Shown here: positions 1 through 8,047 of the stretch, one piece after another
Layout: each line of letters begins with the position of its first letter
How positions within the stretch are numbered: the stretch's first letter is position 1
Assembly: GCA_945877425.1 (NCBI GenBank)
Contig: CAMCRZ010000024.1
Location: 1-39,463 of the forward strand
DNA length: 39,463 nt
Direction: 5' to 3'
Source: an uncultured Treponema sp.
GTDB taxonomy: Bacteria; Spirochaetota; Spirochaetia; Treponematales; Treponemataceae
Position numbers and translations under genes: made by a program
Notes under the pieces: model-generated
Told to the model about the DNA's origin: nothing
Database searches by the model: none
Seen by the model: only the letters and a program-made list of their open reading frames with translations

Positions 1-60
1 TGTATAGCTAAAGCTTTCTGAACCTCCAGCCGAGCTGGAGGTATTCGTTTCACAAGAAAG
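1..60. mobile_element. Possible end of an IS200/IS605-type insertion interrupting the permease gene
   Basis: Positions 22-42 form a perfect 9-bp hairpin (ACCTCCAGC, loop CGA, GCTGGAGGT). Subterminal hairpins of this kind mark the ends of IS200/IS605 elements, which insert next to short targets such as TTAC. On the minus strand the permease reading frame resembles its family until about position 55-65 (a TTAC lies at 68-71) and then turns into low-complexity residues (NTSSSAGG) unlike any ABC-2 permease. No transposase is visible because the window ends. The hairpin has no T-run, so a plain terminator is less likely. The identification is an inference. Confidence 0.35.
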
Positions 61-234
61 TGCAACGTAAGAACTTTGCAAAAACGTAAGTCCCATATTC
101 CCGGCTGTTTTATTTCCTGCAATCAAAGAAATAAGCAGAAAAGTTACGCAAGGCATAGCCAGATTAAAAACGATAACATCAGGCGAACGAAAAAACAACT
201 TCTGTTCCACTTTGTACATATTAAAAAATTTCAT
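1..234 (-). pseudogene. ABC-2 type export permease, N-terminal fragment
   Basis: This is the start of a membrane permease beginning at the ATG at 234. The ATG overlaps the TGA of the upstream ATPase (ATGA), and a GGAGG ribosome site lies just before it. The first 60 or so residues (MKFFNMYKVEQKLFFRSP..., then a hydrophobic helix and the AGNKTAGNMGLTFLQSSY region) match the N-terminus of ABC-2 transporter permeases of the drug/polyketide exporter type. Family homology stops near position 60 at the hairpin described above. The frame stays open to the edge of the window but no longer resembles a permease. Most likely the gene is disrupted by an insertion, although the rest lies outside the window. 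Confidence 0.55.
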
Positions 235-952
235 AATTCCTCCATTTCCATAAAAAATAAATACGCATCTTCAAGTTTGGATTTGCCAGACGCAGAAATG
301 ACTTGGGCAACAGAACCTTCGGCGACTTTTTTTCCGTTGCGGATAATGCAGATTTTGTCACAAAGGGCTTCCACTTCTTCCATATAGTGAGTAGTCAAAA
401 AGATTGTCAGCCCCTTCTGCTTTAATTTCTTCAACGTATTCCACACTTCCCGACGTGCCGCTACATCAAGCCCGTTTGTAAGTTCGTCCAGAAAAACTAT
501 TTCAGGATTTCCAATGAGTGCGAGAATTACAGACAGTTTTTGTTTTTCTCCGCCAGAAAGTTTTGAAACAAAAGTTTTTTTAAGTCCGTCAAGCGAAAAC
601 TGTTTTAAAAGTTGATGATAATTTGCAGTCTTGTCATAAAGTGAAGAATATTCAAGACATAATTCTTCCACAGTGATGTTTTGCTGATACTGAGTATGCT
701 GAAGTTGAACGCCGACTTTTTCAAAAACCGCTTTTTATGAGATGCCGCATCTAAACCAAAAATTTCTGCACTTCCAAAATCCGGCTGCTTTAAGCCCAAA
801 ATCAAATCGATAGTAGTACTTTTTCCAGCACCGTTGTGCCCCAAAAGCCCGAAAACTTCTCCTCTTTTTACCGTAAACGAAAGATTGTCAATTACTTTTC
901 TCTGCCCAAAAGATTTTGACAATTTGTCTACAGTAATGCAATTTTCTTCCAT
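231..952 (-). pseudogene. ABC exporter ATPase, frameshifted
   Basis: This would be the ATP-binding subunit of an ABC-2 exporter, about 240 residues if intact. The first part (start at 952, GGAGG upstream) carries Walker A GHNGAGKST. The second part carries the signature LSGGE, a Walker B reading LDELTNGLD (Leu where Pro is usual) and the H-loop TTHYMEE. The two halves lie in different frames. Family-like residues switch frame close to 731-740, beside a run of five T (five A on the coding strand), as if one base were lost. Translating across with one extra A gives a smooth family-like sequence (HKKAVFEKVGVQLQ). It could be a true pseudogene or a homopolymer sequencing error. The disrupted permease downstream favours real decay. 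Confidence 0.75.
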
Positions 953-1019
953 AAAGTAAACCTCCGTAAATCAAAATGTAAACTTGCTTGTACGGCAAAT
1001 TCTTTTTCTCTTTGCGATA

Positions 1020-1051
1020 ATTTTACAGTCTTCCCATTAGGGGAGAGTCAA
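1020..1051 (-). promoter_or_regulatory. MerR-type promoter/operator of the ABC exporter operon
   Basis: Reading the minus strand, a -35 TTGACT (1051-1046) is followed by a 19-20 bp spacer and a -10 TAAAAT (1025-1020). Such a spacer is too long for ordinary sigma-70 promoters. The spacer holds a near-perfect dyad, TCTTCCC-ATTA-GGGGAGA (plus strand 1029-1046). Overlong spacers with a centred dyad are the hallmark of promoters untwisted by MerR-family activators (BmrR, TipA, CueR). The adjacent regulator is AraC-type, not MerR-type, so the cognate MerR protein would have to lie elsewhere. Confidence 0.55.
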
Positions 1052-1125
1052 GCATTTTTTTCCCGTCACCCAAATCGCAACTAAAATCAAGAATTTCCTG
1101 ATGCTTTGTTTTATAGTGTGTTAAA

Positions 1126-2169
1126 ATGGTTGAAATGGAACAGCAGAAAAATCAGGCAGAAAAGGACAGGAACTTTCACGAATGGCAGAAGATGATTCAG
1201 ACTGTCATCGCGCGGATTGACGAAAGCATTAAGGACAGGGACGACGAGGAACTTTCCCTTTCAAAGGCTGCAAAAACGCTGGGCTATTCGGAATTCCACT
1301 TTTCAAAAAAATTCCGCAAGATTTCGGGAATGGCATTCCGTGACTACCTGCGCTACAGAAAACTTGCATTTGCCCTAAAAGAAATCCGCGACACAAAGCG
1401 TCCGATTTTAGACATTGCCCTTGAATACGGATTTTCTTCCCACGAGGCATTTACACGTGCTTTTAAAGAAGCATATTCTGTAAGCCCGAAAGACTACCGG
1501 AAAAATCCTGTTCCCGTAGTTCTGCGGACTCTGCTTCGCCCCTTCGACTGTTATCTTTTGAGTATGGGAGACAAAACGATGACAAAAACACAAAATTCAG
1601 GCAAAGACTTTTCAGGTGAAGTAAAAACTTATTTTGTAACAATTCCGGCGCACAAATTCCTTCACATCAGAAATTACGAAAGCATCGGCTACTTTGACTT
1701 TTGGGAAAAACAATCGAAAATTCCCGGTCAGGACTGCCAGACAATCTGCGGAATTCTTGACAGCATAAAAGGCAAACTTGACGATGAAGGCGGAACTGAA
1801 AACGACAGCGGAAGCGGTCAGCTTATGGCATTCTTGAACGCCCCGGAAGGAAGGATTTGCAGTTGGGGTCTTCCGCTTGCAGAATGCTACGGCGTAAGGC
1901 TGCCTGCGGACTGGAATGGCACAGTTCCCGAACAGATGATTTTGTCCCACATTGCAGAAGGCGAATACATCGTCTTTGAACACGGTCCCTTCGACTTTGA
2001 AACTGAAAACCAGGCTGTGGAGGCAAAAATCGAAGAAGCAATGAAAAACTTTGACTGGTCAAGCACCGGCCGCGAACTGGACCCCACGCCCGGACGCATT
2101 TTCTACTTTTACCACAACACAAAACGCTTCTGGAAATACGTCCGCCCTGTAAGAAAGGTAAAAAAGTAA
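1126..2169 (+). CDS. AraC-family regulator with C-terminal GyrI-like effector domain (Rob-like architecture)
   Basis: This protein has two AraC helix-turn-helix motifs at its N-terminus (about residues 35-128; SLSKAAKTLGYSEFHFSKKF, then DIALEYGFSSHEAFTRAFK and the closing SPKDYRK). A GyrI-like small-molecule-binding domain follows at about 160-345. HTH-first plus GyrI is the order of E. coli Rob, so it probably activates genes in response to a hydrophobic compound. It is divergent from the decayed exporter at 1-952 and may have controlled it. No Shine-Dalgarno is seen. A -10-like TATAGT at 1112-1117 would start the transcript almost at the ATG at 1126, giving a possibly leaderless mRNA; an in-frame ATG at 1135 is an alternative start. 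Family call is firm, the target is inferred. Confidence 0.85.
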   Translation: MVEMEQQKNQAEKDRNFHEWQKMIQTVIARIDESIKDRDDEELSLSKAAKTLGYSEFHFSKKFRKISGMAFRDYLRYRKLAFALKEIRDTKRPILDIALEYGFSSHEAFTRAFKEAYSVSPKDYRKNPVPVVLRTLLRPFDCYLLSMGDKTMTKTQNSGKDFSGEVKTYFVTIPAHKFLHIRNYESIGYFDFWEKQSKIPGQDCQTICGILDSIKGKLDDEGGTENDSGSGQLMAFLNAPEGRICSWGLPLAECYGVRLPADWNGTVPEQMILSHIAEGEYIVFEHGPFDFETENQAVEAKIEEAMKNFDWSSTGRELDPTPGRIFYFYHNTKRFWKYVRPVRKVKK

Positions 2170-2171
2170 CA

Positions 2172-2245
2172 GGCGGCACCGCCTAGACGTCCTTGCCCAC
2201 ACGCTGCCTCTTACATACACCACGCTGCACGTAAGAGTGCACCCT
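2172..2245 (-). repeat. Dispersed intergenic repeat, copy C (minus orientation)
   Basis: Read on the minus strand this GC-richer stretch shares GTGCAGCG, TAAGAGGCAGC and GGCAAG-ACG, in the same order and spacing, with the repeat at 23061-23104. It also shares parts with 17132-17176. It lies just after the AraC gene, and no gene is seen in it. Confidence 0.55.
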
Positions 2246-2311
2246 TCTTCCCGAGTGCCAGCCGCAAAAATTACAGACTGAACAGAAAAACTCATCATAA
2301 AATTTTCAATC

Positions 2312-2359
2312 TTACATTTTTATTACATTTTTGCGTATCAGTTTTTTACTTTGTAACAT
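2312..2359 (+). promoter_or_regulatory. Putative Pho box and promoter of pstS
   Basis: Two exact TTACATT heptamers start at 2312 and 2323, that is, phased by 11 bp with 4-bp T-rich linkers. This is the layout of PhoB/PhoP binding sites (7-bp half-sites every helical turn). A -10-like TAACAT lies at 2354-2359, downstream of the box as in activated pst promoters. A GGAGGT ribosome site follows at 2391-2396. Confidence 0.6.
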
Positions 2360-2401
2360 TATGCTTGCCGTAGAATAACAGATTTACATTGGAGGTATAC
2401 T

Positions 2402-3184
2402 GTGAAAAAGTTATTAAATTCTATGATGTGTGTAATGGCAGCAGCTTCTCTTGGATTCGTAAGCTGTAAAAATGACGTAAACATTACAGTTTCAGGTTCA
2501 TCTTCTGTAGCTCCGGTTATGGAAAAATTAGCAGCAGAATATGAAAAGACAAACAACGTACGCATTACAGTTCATACGTCATCATCTGGTGCAGGAATAA
2601 GCGACACACAAAACGGCTTAAATGATTTTGGAATGTCATCTCGTGAATTGAAATCAAGTGAAGAAGGCGTTTCTGGAGAAACATTATGCATGGACGGAAT
2701 TGCACTTGTTGTAGGAAAAGGATGCTCAGTTTCAAATGTAAACTTTTCAGACGTAAAGGCACTTTTTGAAAAAGGAACTCCAATTCCAGGAACACCAATT
2801 ACAGCCGGTGTAGGTCGTGATGCTTCAAGCGGAACACGTTCAGCATTTGATGAACTTTTAAAAATCGAAGGCGAATATGATTCAACAGTTGCAACTCTTG
2901 CAGAAACAGGAAACGTCATTGAAGCAATTCAGGGAAGCGACAACAGCATAGGCTACATTTCATTCGGAAGCTTAAAGGACACAGTTAAAGCTGTATCACT
3001 TGACGGAGTTAAATGCAGTGCAGACACAATCAAAAACAAATCATACTCATTGCAAAGACCATTCGTACTTGTAACATCAGATAAAAAAGAACTTTCACCT
3101 GCTGCAAAAAAATTCTACGACTTCTGCATGAGTAGTGAAGCTCAGAAAATCATTTCAGGTTCAGGATATATTTCGGTACGTTAA
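2402..3184 (+). CDS. pstS: Phosphate ABC transporter substrate-binding lipoprotein PstS
   Basis: Periplasmic phosphate-binding component of the high-affinity Pst transporter. The GTG start at 2402 follows GGAGGT by 5 bases. A signal peptide ends in the lipobox FVSC (Cys22), so the protein is membrane-anchored. Phosphate-contact motifs of the family are visible: SGSSSVAP near residue 32 and GRDASSGTR near residue 138. At 260 residues it is of the short PstS type. It is followed after one base by the fused permease gene and then by pstB, so the three form one operon, preceded by the Pho-box-like repeats at 2312-2329. The call is firm. Confidence 0.93.
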   Translation: MKKLLNSMMCVMAAASLGFVSCKNDVNITVSGSSSVAPVMEKLAAEYEKTNNVRITVHTSSSGAGISDTQNGLNDFGMSSRELKSSEEGVSGETLCMDGIALVVGKGCSVSNVNFSDVKALFEKGTPIPGTPITAGVGRDASSGTRSAFDELLKIEGEYDSTVATLAETGNVIEAIQGSDNSIGYISFGSLKDTVKAVSLDGVKCSADTIKNKSYSLQRPFVLVTSDKKELSPAAKKFYDFCMSSEAQKIISGSGYISVR

Positions 3185-3185
3185 T

Positions 3186-5015
3186 ATGGCAATGTTTGAA
3201 AGAAAAAAGACTGCTGCTATTACCAGGGATTCAGTTGCTCACTCAGCATTTATAGCCCTGTCATCTTATTCTGCGTTAGCTGTACTTGCAATTGTAGGAT
3301 ACCTTTTATACGCAAGTGCACCTGCATTCCATTCAGTAGGTGTAATTAACTTTTTGTTCGGCTCACAGTGGTCAGCAAAAACACAGACTTTCGGAATAGC
3401 AAGGATGATTACAGGCACGGCGGTTCTTACAGTTTCCTCTGTGGCTTTAGGCGGAACTCTTGCTGTCTTTACGGCAGTGTGGCTTGTGTTTTATTGTCCG
3501 AAGCAACTTAAGAAAATCTACACTCAGGTAGTAAATTTACTGGCAGGAATACCGTCTATTGTATATGGCTTGTTCGGATACAAATTCTTAATGCCGCTTC
3601 TTGTTTCAATATTTCACCCGAATAATGCAGGATTTGGATTGCTGGCAAGCACGCTTATTCTTTCAGTAATGATTTTGCCCACAATTGCATCGATTACGAA
3701 AAACAGCCTTGAAGCAGTTCCTGTTCACTATTACGAAGGAGCACTTGCACTTGGCTGTTCAAAAAATCAGGCGGTGTGGAACGTACTTCTTCCTGCAGCA
3801 AAAAACGGAATAATTTCAGCTGTTGTTTTAGGAACAGGACGTGCAATAGGAGAAACAATGGCTGTACAGATGATTGTAGGAAACGGCACAGGATATCCGT
3901 TTGGAGCATTTCTTCCATTCACAACACTTACAAGCAACATTGTACAAAACTGGGGATACGCTGCGCCAAGCGAACAGTCAGCACTTATTGCCGACGGTTT
4001 TGTACTTTTAGTTTTTATCTTGATTCTCAACATCTGCCTTTCTGCCCTGAAAAAAAACAGAGACGGAAACAGATTCTTTTCACGAAGATTGAAAGAAGGA
4101 AACAGATGTGATGCATTAAAAAATTACCGCCGCACAGGAAGCGTTCAGGACATACTGTGGATTTTATCCTGGGTGATTGCAGCTGTAGTAGCATTCGTAC
4201 TTTCCTTTATTGTGATTTTTGTGCTGATAAAAGGAATGCCTCTTCTGTCACTTGATTTTCTTTTCGGAAAAAGCGGAAACGCACACACAACACTTTCGCC
4301 GGCATTTATTGCAACAGGAATGCTTATTTTCCTGGCACTTGCAATAGCACTTCCACTTGGAATAGGAACGGCAATTTACCTTAACGAATATGCAAAAAAA
4401 GAAAGCAGCTTTGCAAAATCAGTGAGGGTTTGCATAGACACACTTGCAGGAGTTCCTTCAATTATTTTCGGATTGTTCGGAATGGTATTTTTTGTAAGAG
4501 GATTGGACATGGGTTATTCAATTGCTTCTGGAGGAATGACTCTTGCCTTGATTATTCTGCCAACAATAATCAGAAGTGTTGAACAAAGCCTTTCCGAAGT
4601 TCCTGACAGTATGCGTGAAGCAAGTTACGCACTTGGAGCAGGAAAAGTAAGGACAATTTTCAGCGTAGTTCTTCCGGAAGCAGGAGCAGGAATTGCAACT
4701 TCAATAATTTTGTCCATAGGAAGAATTATGAACGAAAGCGCAGCACTTATTTTTACAGTTGGTTCTGCAGCAACTTTTATTCCCCAAAGTTACGGTGACA
4801 GTGCCGCAAGTTTTGCTGTCCTTATCTGGAAATTTATGAGTAACGGTTTGCAAGTTTCAGAAGCATACACAACTGCAGGAGTTCTGCTTGTAATAGTAAT
4901 CTTCCTTAATCTTCTTGTTTCTTATGTAGAACACATGAAAAGCCACAAAATAAAATCTTATAAAGTAAAAACAAAAAATACAAAGAACAACATTCAATGC
5001 GCCTGTTGTTTTTAA
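3186..5015 (+). CDS. pstCA: Fused phosphate permease PstC-PstA
   Basis: One 609-residue membrane protein carries both permease subunits that are normally separate. The PstC half (about residues 1-310) has its EAA loop in EAVPVHYYEGALALGCSK. The PstA half (about 325-595) has the matching loop SEVPDSMREASYALGAGK. Each half shows about six hydrophobic helices, with a charged linker (KKNRDGNRFFSRRLKEGNR) between them. I use the ATG at 3186 because it directly follows the pstS stop; an upstream in-frame ATG at 3135 would overlap pstS by 50 bases. The C-terminus ends in a lysine-rich tail and CACCF. No stop or frameshift splits the two halves, so the fusion appears real. It should form the membrane channel with PstB. 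Confidence 0.9.
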   Translation: MAMFERKKTAAITRDSVAHSAFIALSSYSALAVLAIVGYLLYASAPAFHSVGVINFLFGSQWSAKTQTFGIARMITGTAVLTVSSVALGGTLAVFTAVWLVFYCPKQLKKIYTQVVNLLAGIPSIVYGLFGYKFLMPLLVSIFHPNNAGFGLLASTLILSVMILPTIASITKNSLEAVPVHYYEGALALGCSKNQAVWNVLLPAAKNGIISAVVLGTGRAIGETMAVQMIVGNGTGYPFGAFLPFTTLTSNIVQNWGYAAPSEQSALIADGFVLLVFILILNICLSALKKNRDGNRFFSRRLKEGNRCDALKNYRRTGSVQDILWILSWVIAAVVAFVLSFIVIFVLIKGMPLLSLDFLFGKSGNAHTTLSPAFIATGMLIFLALAIALPLGIGTAIYLNEYAKKESSFAKSVRVCIDTLAGVPSIIFGLFGMVFFVRGLDMGYSIASGGMTLALIILPTIIRSVEQSLSEVPDSMREASYALGAGKVRTIFSVVLPEAGAGIATSIILSIGRIMNESAALIFTVGSAATFIPQSYGDSAASFAVLIWKFMSNGLQVSEAYTTAGVLLVIVIFLNLLVSYVEHMKSHKIKSYKVKTKNTKNNIQCACCF

Positions 5016-5048
5016 CTTGCAGTTTAAGCAGTTTAATTTGGAGAAAAA

Positions 5049-5840
5049 ATGAAAGCACGAGTAATAGATCATTTCAATTTAAGCGGAAGTTCTGCCGTTT
5101 CTGTTAAAAATATGAATGTATACTATGGAAATTTCCACGCATTGAAAAACATTAACGCAGAATTTCCCCGTAATAAATTAACGGCACTTATAGGACCTTC
5201 AGGCTGCGGAAAATCCACTTTGATAAAATCACTTAACAGAATGAACGATTTAATTGAAGGCTGCAAAACATCAGGTGAAATCATTATAGGCAACGACAAC
5301 ATTTACGCACGGAAAACTGATTTGGCACGGCTAAGAAAAAATGTAGGCATGGTATTTCAGCGCCCTAACCCACTTGCAATGAGCGTTTACGACAATATTG
5401 CTTACGGTCCAAGAACTTTCGGAATACGTTCAAAAGACGAACTTGACGGAATAGTAGAGCGTTCTTTAAAAGAGTCAGCAATGTGGAACGAAGTAAAAGA
5501 CCGTCTTAACAAATCAGCACTGGGACTTTCCGGCGGACAGCAGCAGCGTTTGTGCATAGCCAGAGCACTTGCAGTTGAACCGCAGATTTTGCTTATGGAC
5601 GAACCAACCAGCGCCCTTGATCCAATTTCAACTGGAAAGATAGAAGAGCTTTGCACTGAACTAAAAAAAAATATGACAGTCATAATGGTAACTCACAATA
5701 TGCAGCAGGCATTTAGAGTTGCAGATTTAACGGCATATTTTTTCCTTGGTGAACTGGTTGAAATGGACGAAACAAAAAATATTTTTGAACACCCGAAAGA
5801 CAAGCGCACAGACGATTACGTTCACGGCAGATTCGGTTGA
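5049..5840 (+). CDS. pstB: Phosphate transport ATP-binding protein PstB
   Basis: ATPase that powers Pst phosphate import. All ABC motifs are present: Walker [10 protein letters not shown] (residues 49-57), Q-loop [15 protein letters not shown], which is diagnostic for PstB, signature LSGGQQQR, Walker [12 protein letters not shown] and the H-loop VTHNMQQA. Length (263) is normal. A GGAG ribosome site precedes the ATG. It is the last gene of the operon pstS-pstCA-pstB. A phoU gene, which usually follows pstB, is not present here; the next gene is the response regulator. Confidence 0.95.
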   Translation: MKARVIDHFNLSGSSAVSVKNMNVYYGNFHALKNINAEFPRNKLTALIGPSGCGKSTLIKSLNRMNDLIEGCKTSGEIIIGNDNIYARKTDLARLRKNVGMVFQRPNPLAMSVYDNIAYGPRTFGIRSKDELDGIVERSLKESAMWNEVKDRLNKSALGLSGGQQQRLCIARALAVEPQILLMDEPTSALDPISTGKIEELCTELKKNMTVIMVTHNMQQAFRVADLTAYFFLGELVEMDETKNIFEHPKDKRTDDYVHGRFG

Positions 5841-5876
5841 TTTGCTGAAAAACAAAATCACATTTCTTCCGGAATT

Positions 5877-5929
5877 TTACATTTTTTTTACACAATCTTA
5901 ATTTTAGCGTTACAAAAAAAACTTATACT
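5877..5929 (+). promoter_or_regulatory. Putative Pho box and promoter of the phoB-phoR operon
   Basis: Heptamers TTACATT (5877), TTACACA (5888), TAATTTT (5899, weak) and TTACAAA (5910) are spaced exactly 11 bp apart, the same phasing as upstream of pstS. A -10-like TATACT lies at 5924-5929 and a GAGG ribosome site just before the ATG at 5953. This suggests that the response regulator activates its own operon. Confidence 0.6.
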
Positions 5930-5952
5930 TCCACTAAAAAAATTGAGGCGTT

Positions 5953-6594
5953 ATGAAAAATTCAGTTTTTATTTTGGAAGATGACGAAAGCATCTGTTCC
6001 CTTGTAAAAGTTGCACTTGAAATGCACGGTCTGGAATGTTCAGCCTTTCACACACTTGCATCTTTTTCCGAAGCACTTTTGCAAAAACAGCCTGACGTTA
6101 CTCTTCTTGACATTATGCTCCCCGACGGAAGCGGTCTGGATGCACTTGCTCTTGTGCGCAAAAAATTTCCTGCTGTAAGCTGCATTATGCTGTCTGCACT
6201 TTCAAAAGAAGAAGACAAAGTGAACGGTTTAAATCTTGGTGCTGACGATTACATTTCAAAACCATTTTCCGTACTTGAACTTACGGCACGGATAGACGTA
6301 CAGCTGCGGAAAAAAAAGAAACAGCCTGTCTTGACTTCAGGAAATGTTGTACTGAACACCGAAACAATGAAGTGCGAAATTAACGGCGAAACAGTTCCGC
6401 TTAACAAAAAAGAATACGAACTTCTCAAATACTTTCTAGAAAATCCCAATGCAGTTTTAACAAGAGAACGACTGCTTACGGAAGTGTGGGGCTACGACAC
6501 TGGCGAAACAAGAACGCTAGACAATCACGTTGCTCGGCTTAGAAAACTCGGTGTAAAAATAGAAACAGTTTTTGGCGTAGGATATAAATTATGA
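5953..6594 (+). CDS. phoB: PhoB-like response regulator (OmpR family)
   Basis: Two-domain transcription factor. The receiver domain (1-118) has the acidic pair Glu9/Asp10-Asp11, phospho-acceptor Asp53 in LLDIMLPDGSG, and the conserved Lys in SKPFS. The C-terminal winged helix (about 125-213) shows the OmpR-type LNKKEYELLKYFLENPNAVL and ends VFGVGYKL. It is a little short because the recognition helix region is compact (ETRTLDNHVARLRK). It lies downstream of the pst genes and overlaps the kinase gene by 4 bases (ATGA), so the two are translationally coupled. Its role as the phosphate regulator is inferred from position and from the Pho-box-like repeats. Confidence 0.85.
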   Translation: MKNSVFILEDDESICSLVKVALEMHGLECSAFHTLASFSEALLQKQPDVTLLDIMLPDGSGLDALALVRKKFPAVSCIMLSALSKEEDKVNGLNLGADDYISKPFSVLELTARIDVQLRKKKKQPVLTSGNVVLNTETMKCEINGETVPLNKKEYELLKYFLENPNAVLTRERLLTEVWGYDTGETRTLDNHVARLRKLGVKIETVFGVGYKL

Positions 6595-7934
6595 AATGGC
6601 GGATTTGGATTTTATCAATTTTGATTTTAGTAACAAGCCTTTTTGTGTTTGCATTTACTTCAACGCAGATTTACTATCGTTCCACTGTAGACAAAAGCGC
6701 AGAATTTCTTCGTGTTTACATGAACTTTTTCGACTCTTCATTTTCACTTGATCAGGACGGCGCAAAATCTTTTTCCAGACTGCTGGGAAATGCCCGTGTT
6801 ACTTTTCTTGATAAAACTGGAAACGTTATTGCAGACAGTATTGCAAATTCACCACATGAAAATCATTTTGAACGGGAAGAAGTAAAGGATGCAGTTTTTC
6901 ACGGCGAAGGTTTTGCTGTTCGGGGAAGTTCCACTTTAGGAAAAAATATGATTTATTACTGCAGGAATTTTAACAATGAATTTTTAGTGCGGATTTCTGT
7001 GTTTACTGATTCAATGCGGAGTATTTTTGTACGGACATTTCCTCTGTTTGCATTTTTTTCAGTAACGCTCATTGCACTTTGCCTTTTGCTTTCTTCAGTT
7101 GCAGTTCACTTTATTCTTGCGCCAGTTTCACGACTTGCAGAAAATGCAGTACACAGCACAGAAGTTAAAAGCAGTTACAGCGAGCTTAAACCTATTGCCG
7201 ACATTTTAAACGAACGCAATAAAAACATACAGAATCAGCTTAACGAAATTCATGCAGAAAAAGAACTTGTGGAAAAAGCCCGTGCTTCAAAAGATGAATT
7301 TATTTCCAACGTTACTCACGAAATGAACACTCCTCTTACTTCAATCCACGGATACGCAGAACTTTTAGATGCAGGCGGACTGAACGAAGAACAGCGAAAT
7401 GTGGCTTACAAAACAATTATGACTCAAAGCGAACGGCTTACAAATCTTATTGCTTGCATTATAAATTACAGCGAAATTGACAGCGACGAACTTCCTCCTT
7501 ACGAAGTTGATTTTTCTGCCTTAGCCAGAGAAACTCTTGTTGCACTTAAACCGGAAGCTCAAAAAAGAAACATTACTATAACAGAAGAAATTCAGGACAG
7601 CGTAATTCTTATGAGCCGTCACGAACTTTTAAGCGAAATTTTCGGAAACCTTGTAAGAAATGCAATCAAGTATAATAAAGAAGGCGGAACTATCTGCGTT
7701 TTTCTTGACAAAAATAAACTTGTTGTTTCAGATACAGGAATAGGCATTGCCCGGCAGAATATGGGAAAAGTATTTTCCAGATTTTTTACAGTAGACAAAT
7801 CACATAACGGAAAAAACGGCGGCTTTGGATTAGGGCTTGCTGTTGTAAAGAAAATCTGTAAAAAGTCAGGGTGGAATATAAGTGTGGAAAGTACTTTAGG
7901 AAAAGGCAGCGCTTTTACAGTTGAATTTTCCTAA
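6591..7934 (+). CDS. phoR: PhoR-like sensor histidine kinase without a PAS domain
   Basis: Membrane sensor kinase of 447 residues. It has a first helix at about 5-25, a periplasmic part of about 120 residues, a second helix at about 150-178, a short linker and then HisKA with His243 (SNVTHEMNTPLTS; Met-Asn where Leu-Arg is common). The ATPase domain has the N-box (Asn353, Asn357), G1 DTGIGIA and G2 GFGLGLAVVKK. E. coli PhoR has a cytoplasmic PAS domain through which PhoU and Pst signal. I see no room for one here between helix 2 and HisKA, and a true periplasmic sensor part is present instead. It is the partner of the regulator it overlaps. Confidence 0.82.
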   Translation: MKWRIWILSILILVTSLFVFAFTSTQIYYRSTVDKSAEFLRVYMNFFDSSFSLDQDGAKSFSRLLGNARVTFLDKTGNVIADSIANSPHENHFEREEVKDAVFHGEGFAVRGSSTLGKNMIYYCRNFNNEFLVRISVFTDSMRSIFVRTFPLFAFFSVTLIALCLLLSSVAVHFILAPVSRLAENAVHSTEVKSSYSELKPIADILNERNKNIQNQLNEIHAEKELVEKARASKDEFISNVTHEMNTPLTSIHGYAELLDAGGLNEEQRNVAYKTIMTQSERLTNLIACIINYSEIDSDELPPYEVDFSALARETLVALKPEAQKRNITITEEIQDSVILMSRHELLSEIFGNLVRNAIKYNKEGGTICVFLDKNKLVVSDTGIGIARQNMGKVFSRFFTVDKSHNGKNGGFGLGLAVVKKICKKSGWNISVESTLGKGSAFTVEFS

Positions 7935-8016
7935 AAAAAACGGGGCTGCCCAATAAGTAATGTCATGCTGAAATAAATTCGGAATGACACTGTAATTCAA
8001 CCTTATTGGGCAGCCC
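7933..8016 (-). terminator. Terminator of the galactan operon
   Basis: A perfect 15-bp inverted repeat (GGGCTGCCCAATAAG at 7943-7957 with its complement at 8002-8016) encloses a second short stem (TGTCAT/ATGACA). Read on the minus strand it is followed by eight T (7933-7940 are A on the plus strand), which fits rho-independent termination of the minus-strand operon. The plus strand has no T-run, so kinase transcripts may only slow here. Confidence 0.75.
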
Positions 8017-8047
8017 TTGCTGGCAGTTATAACAGCTTTACTGCGGA

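Noticed and set aside
3135..3185. Upstream ATG in frame with the fused permease
   Set aside because: It would overlap pstS by 50 bases and add a polar, non-permease-like stretch; the ATG at 3186 directly after the pstS stop is better.
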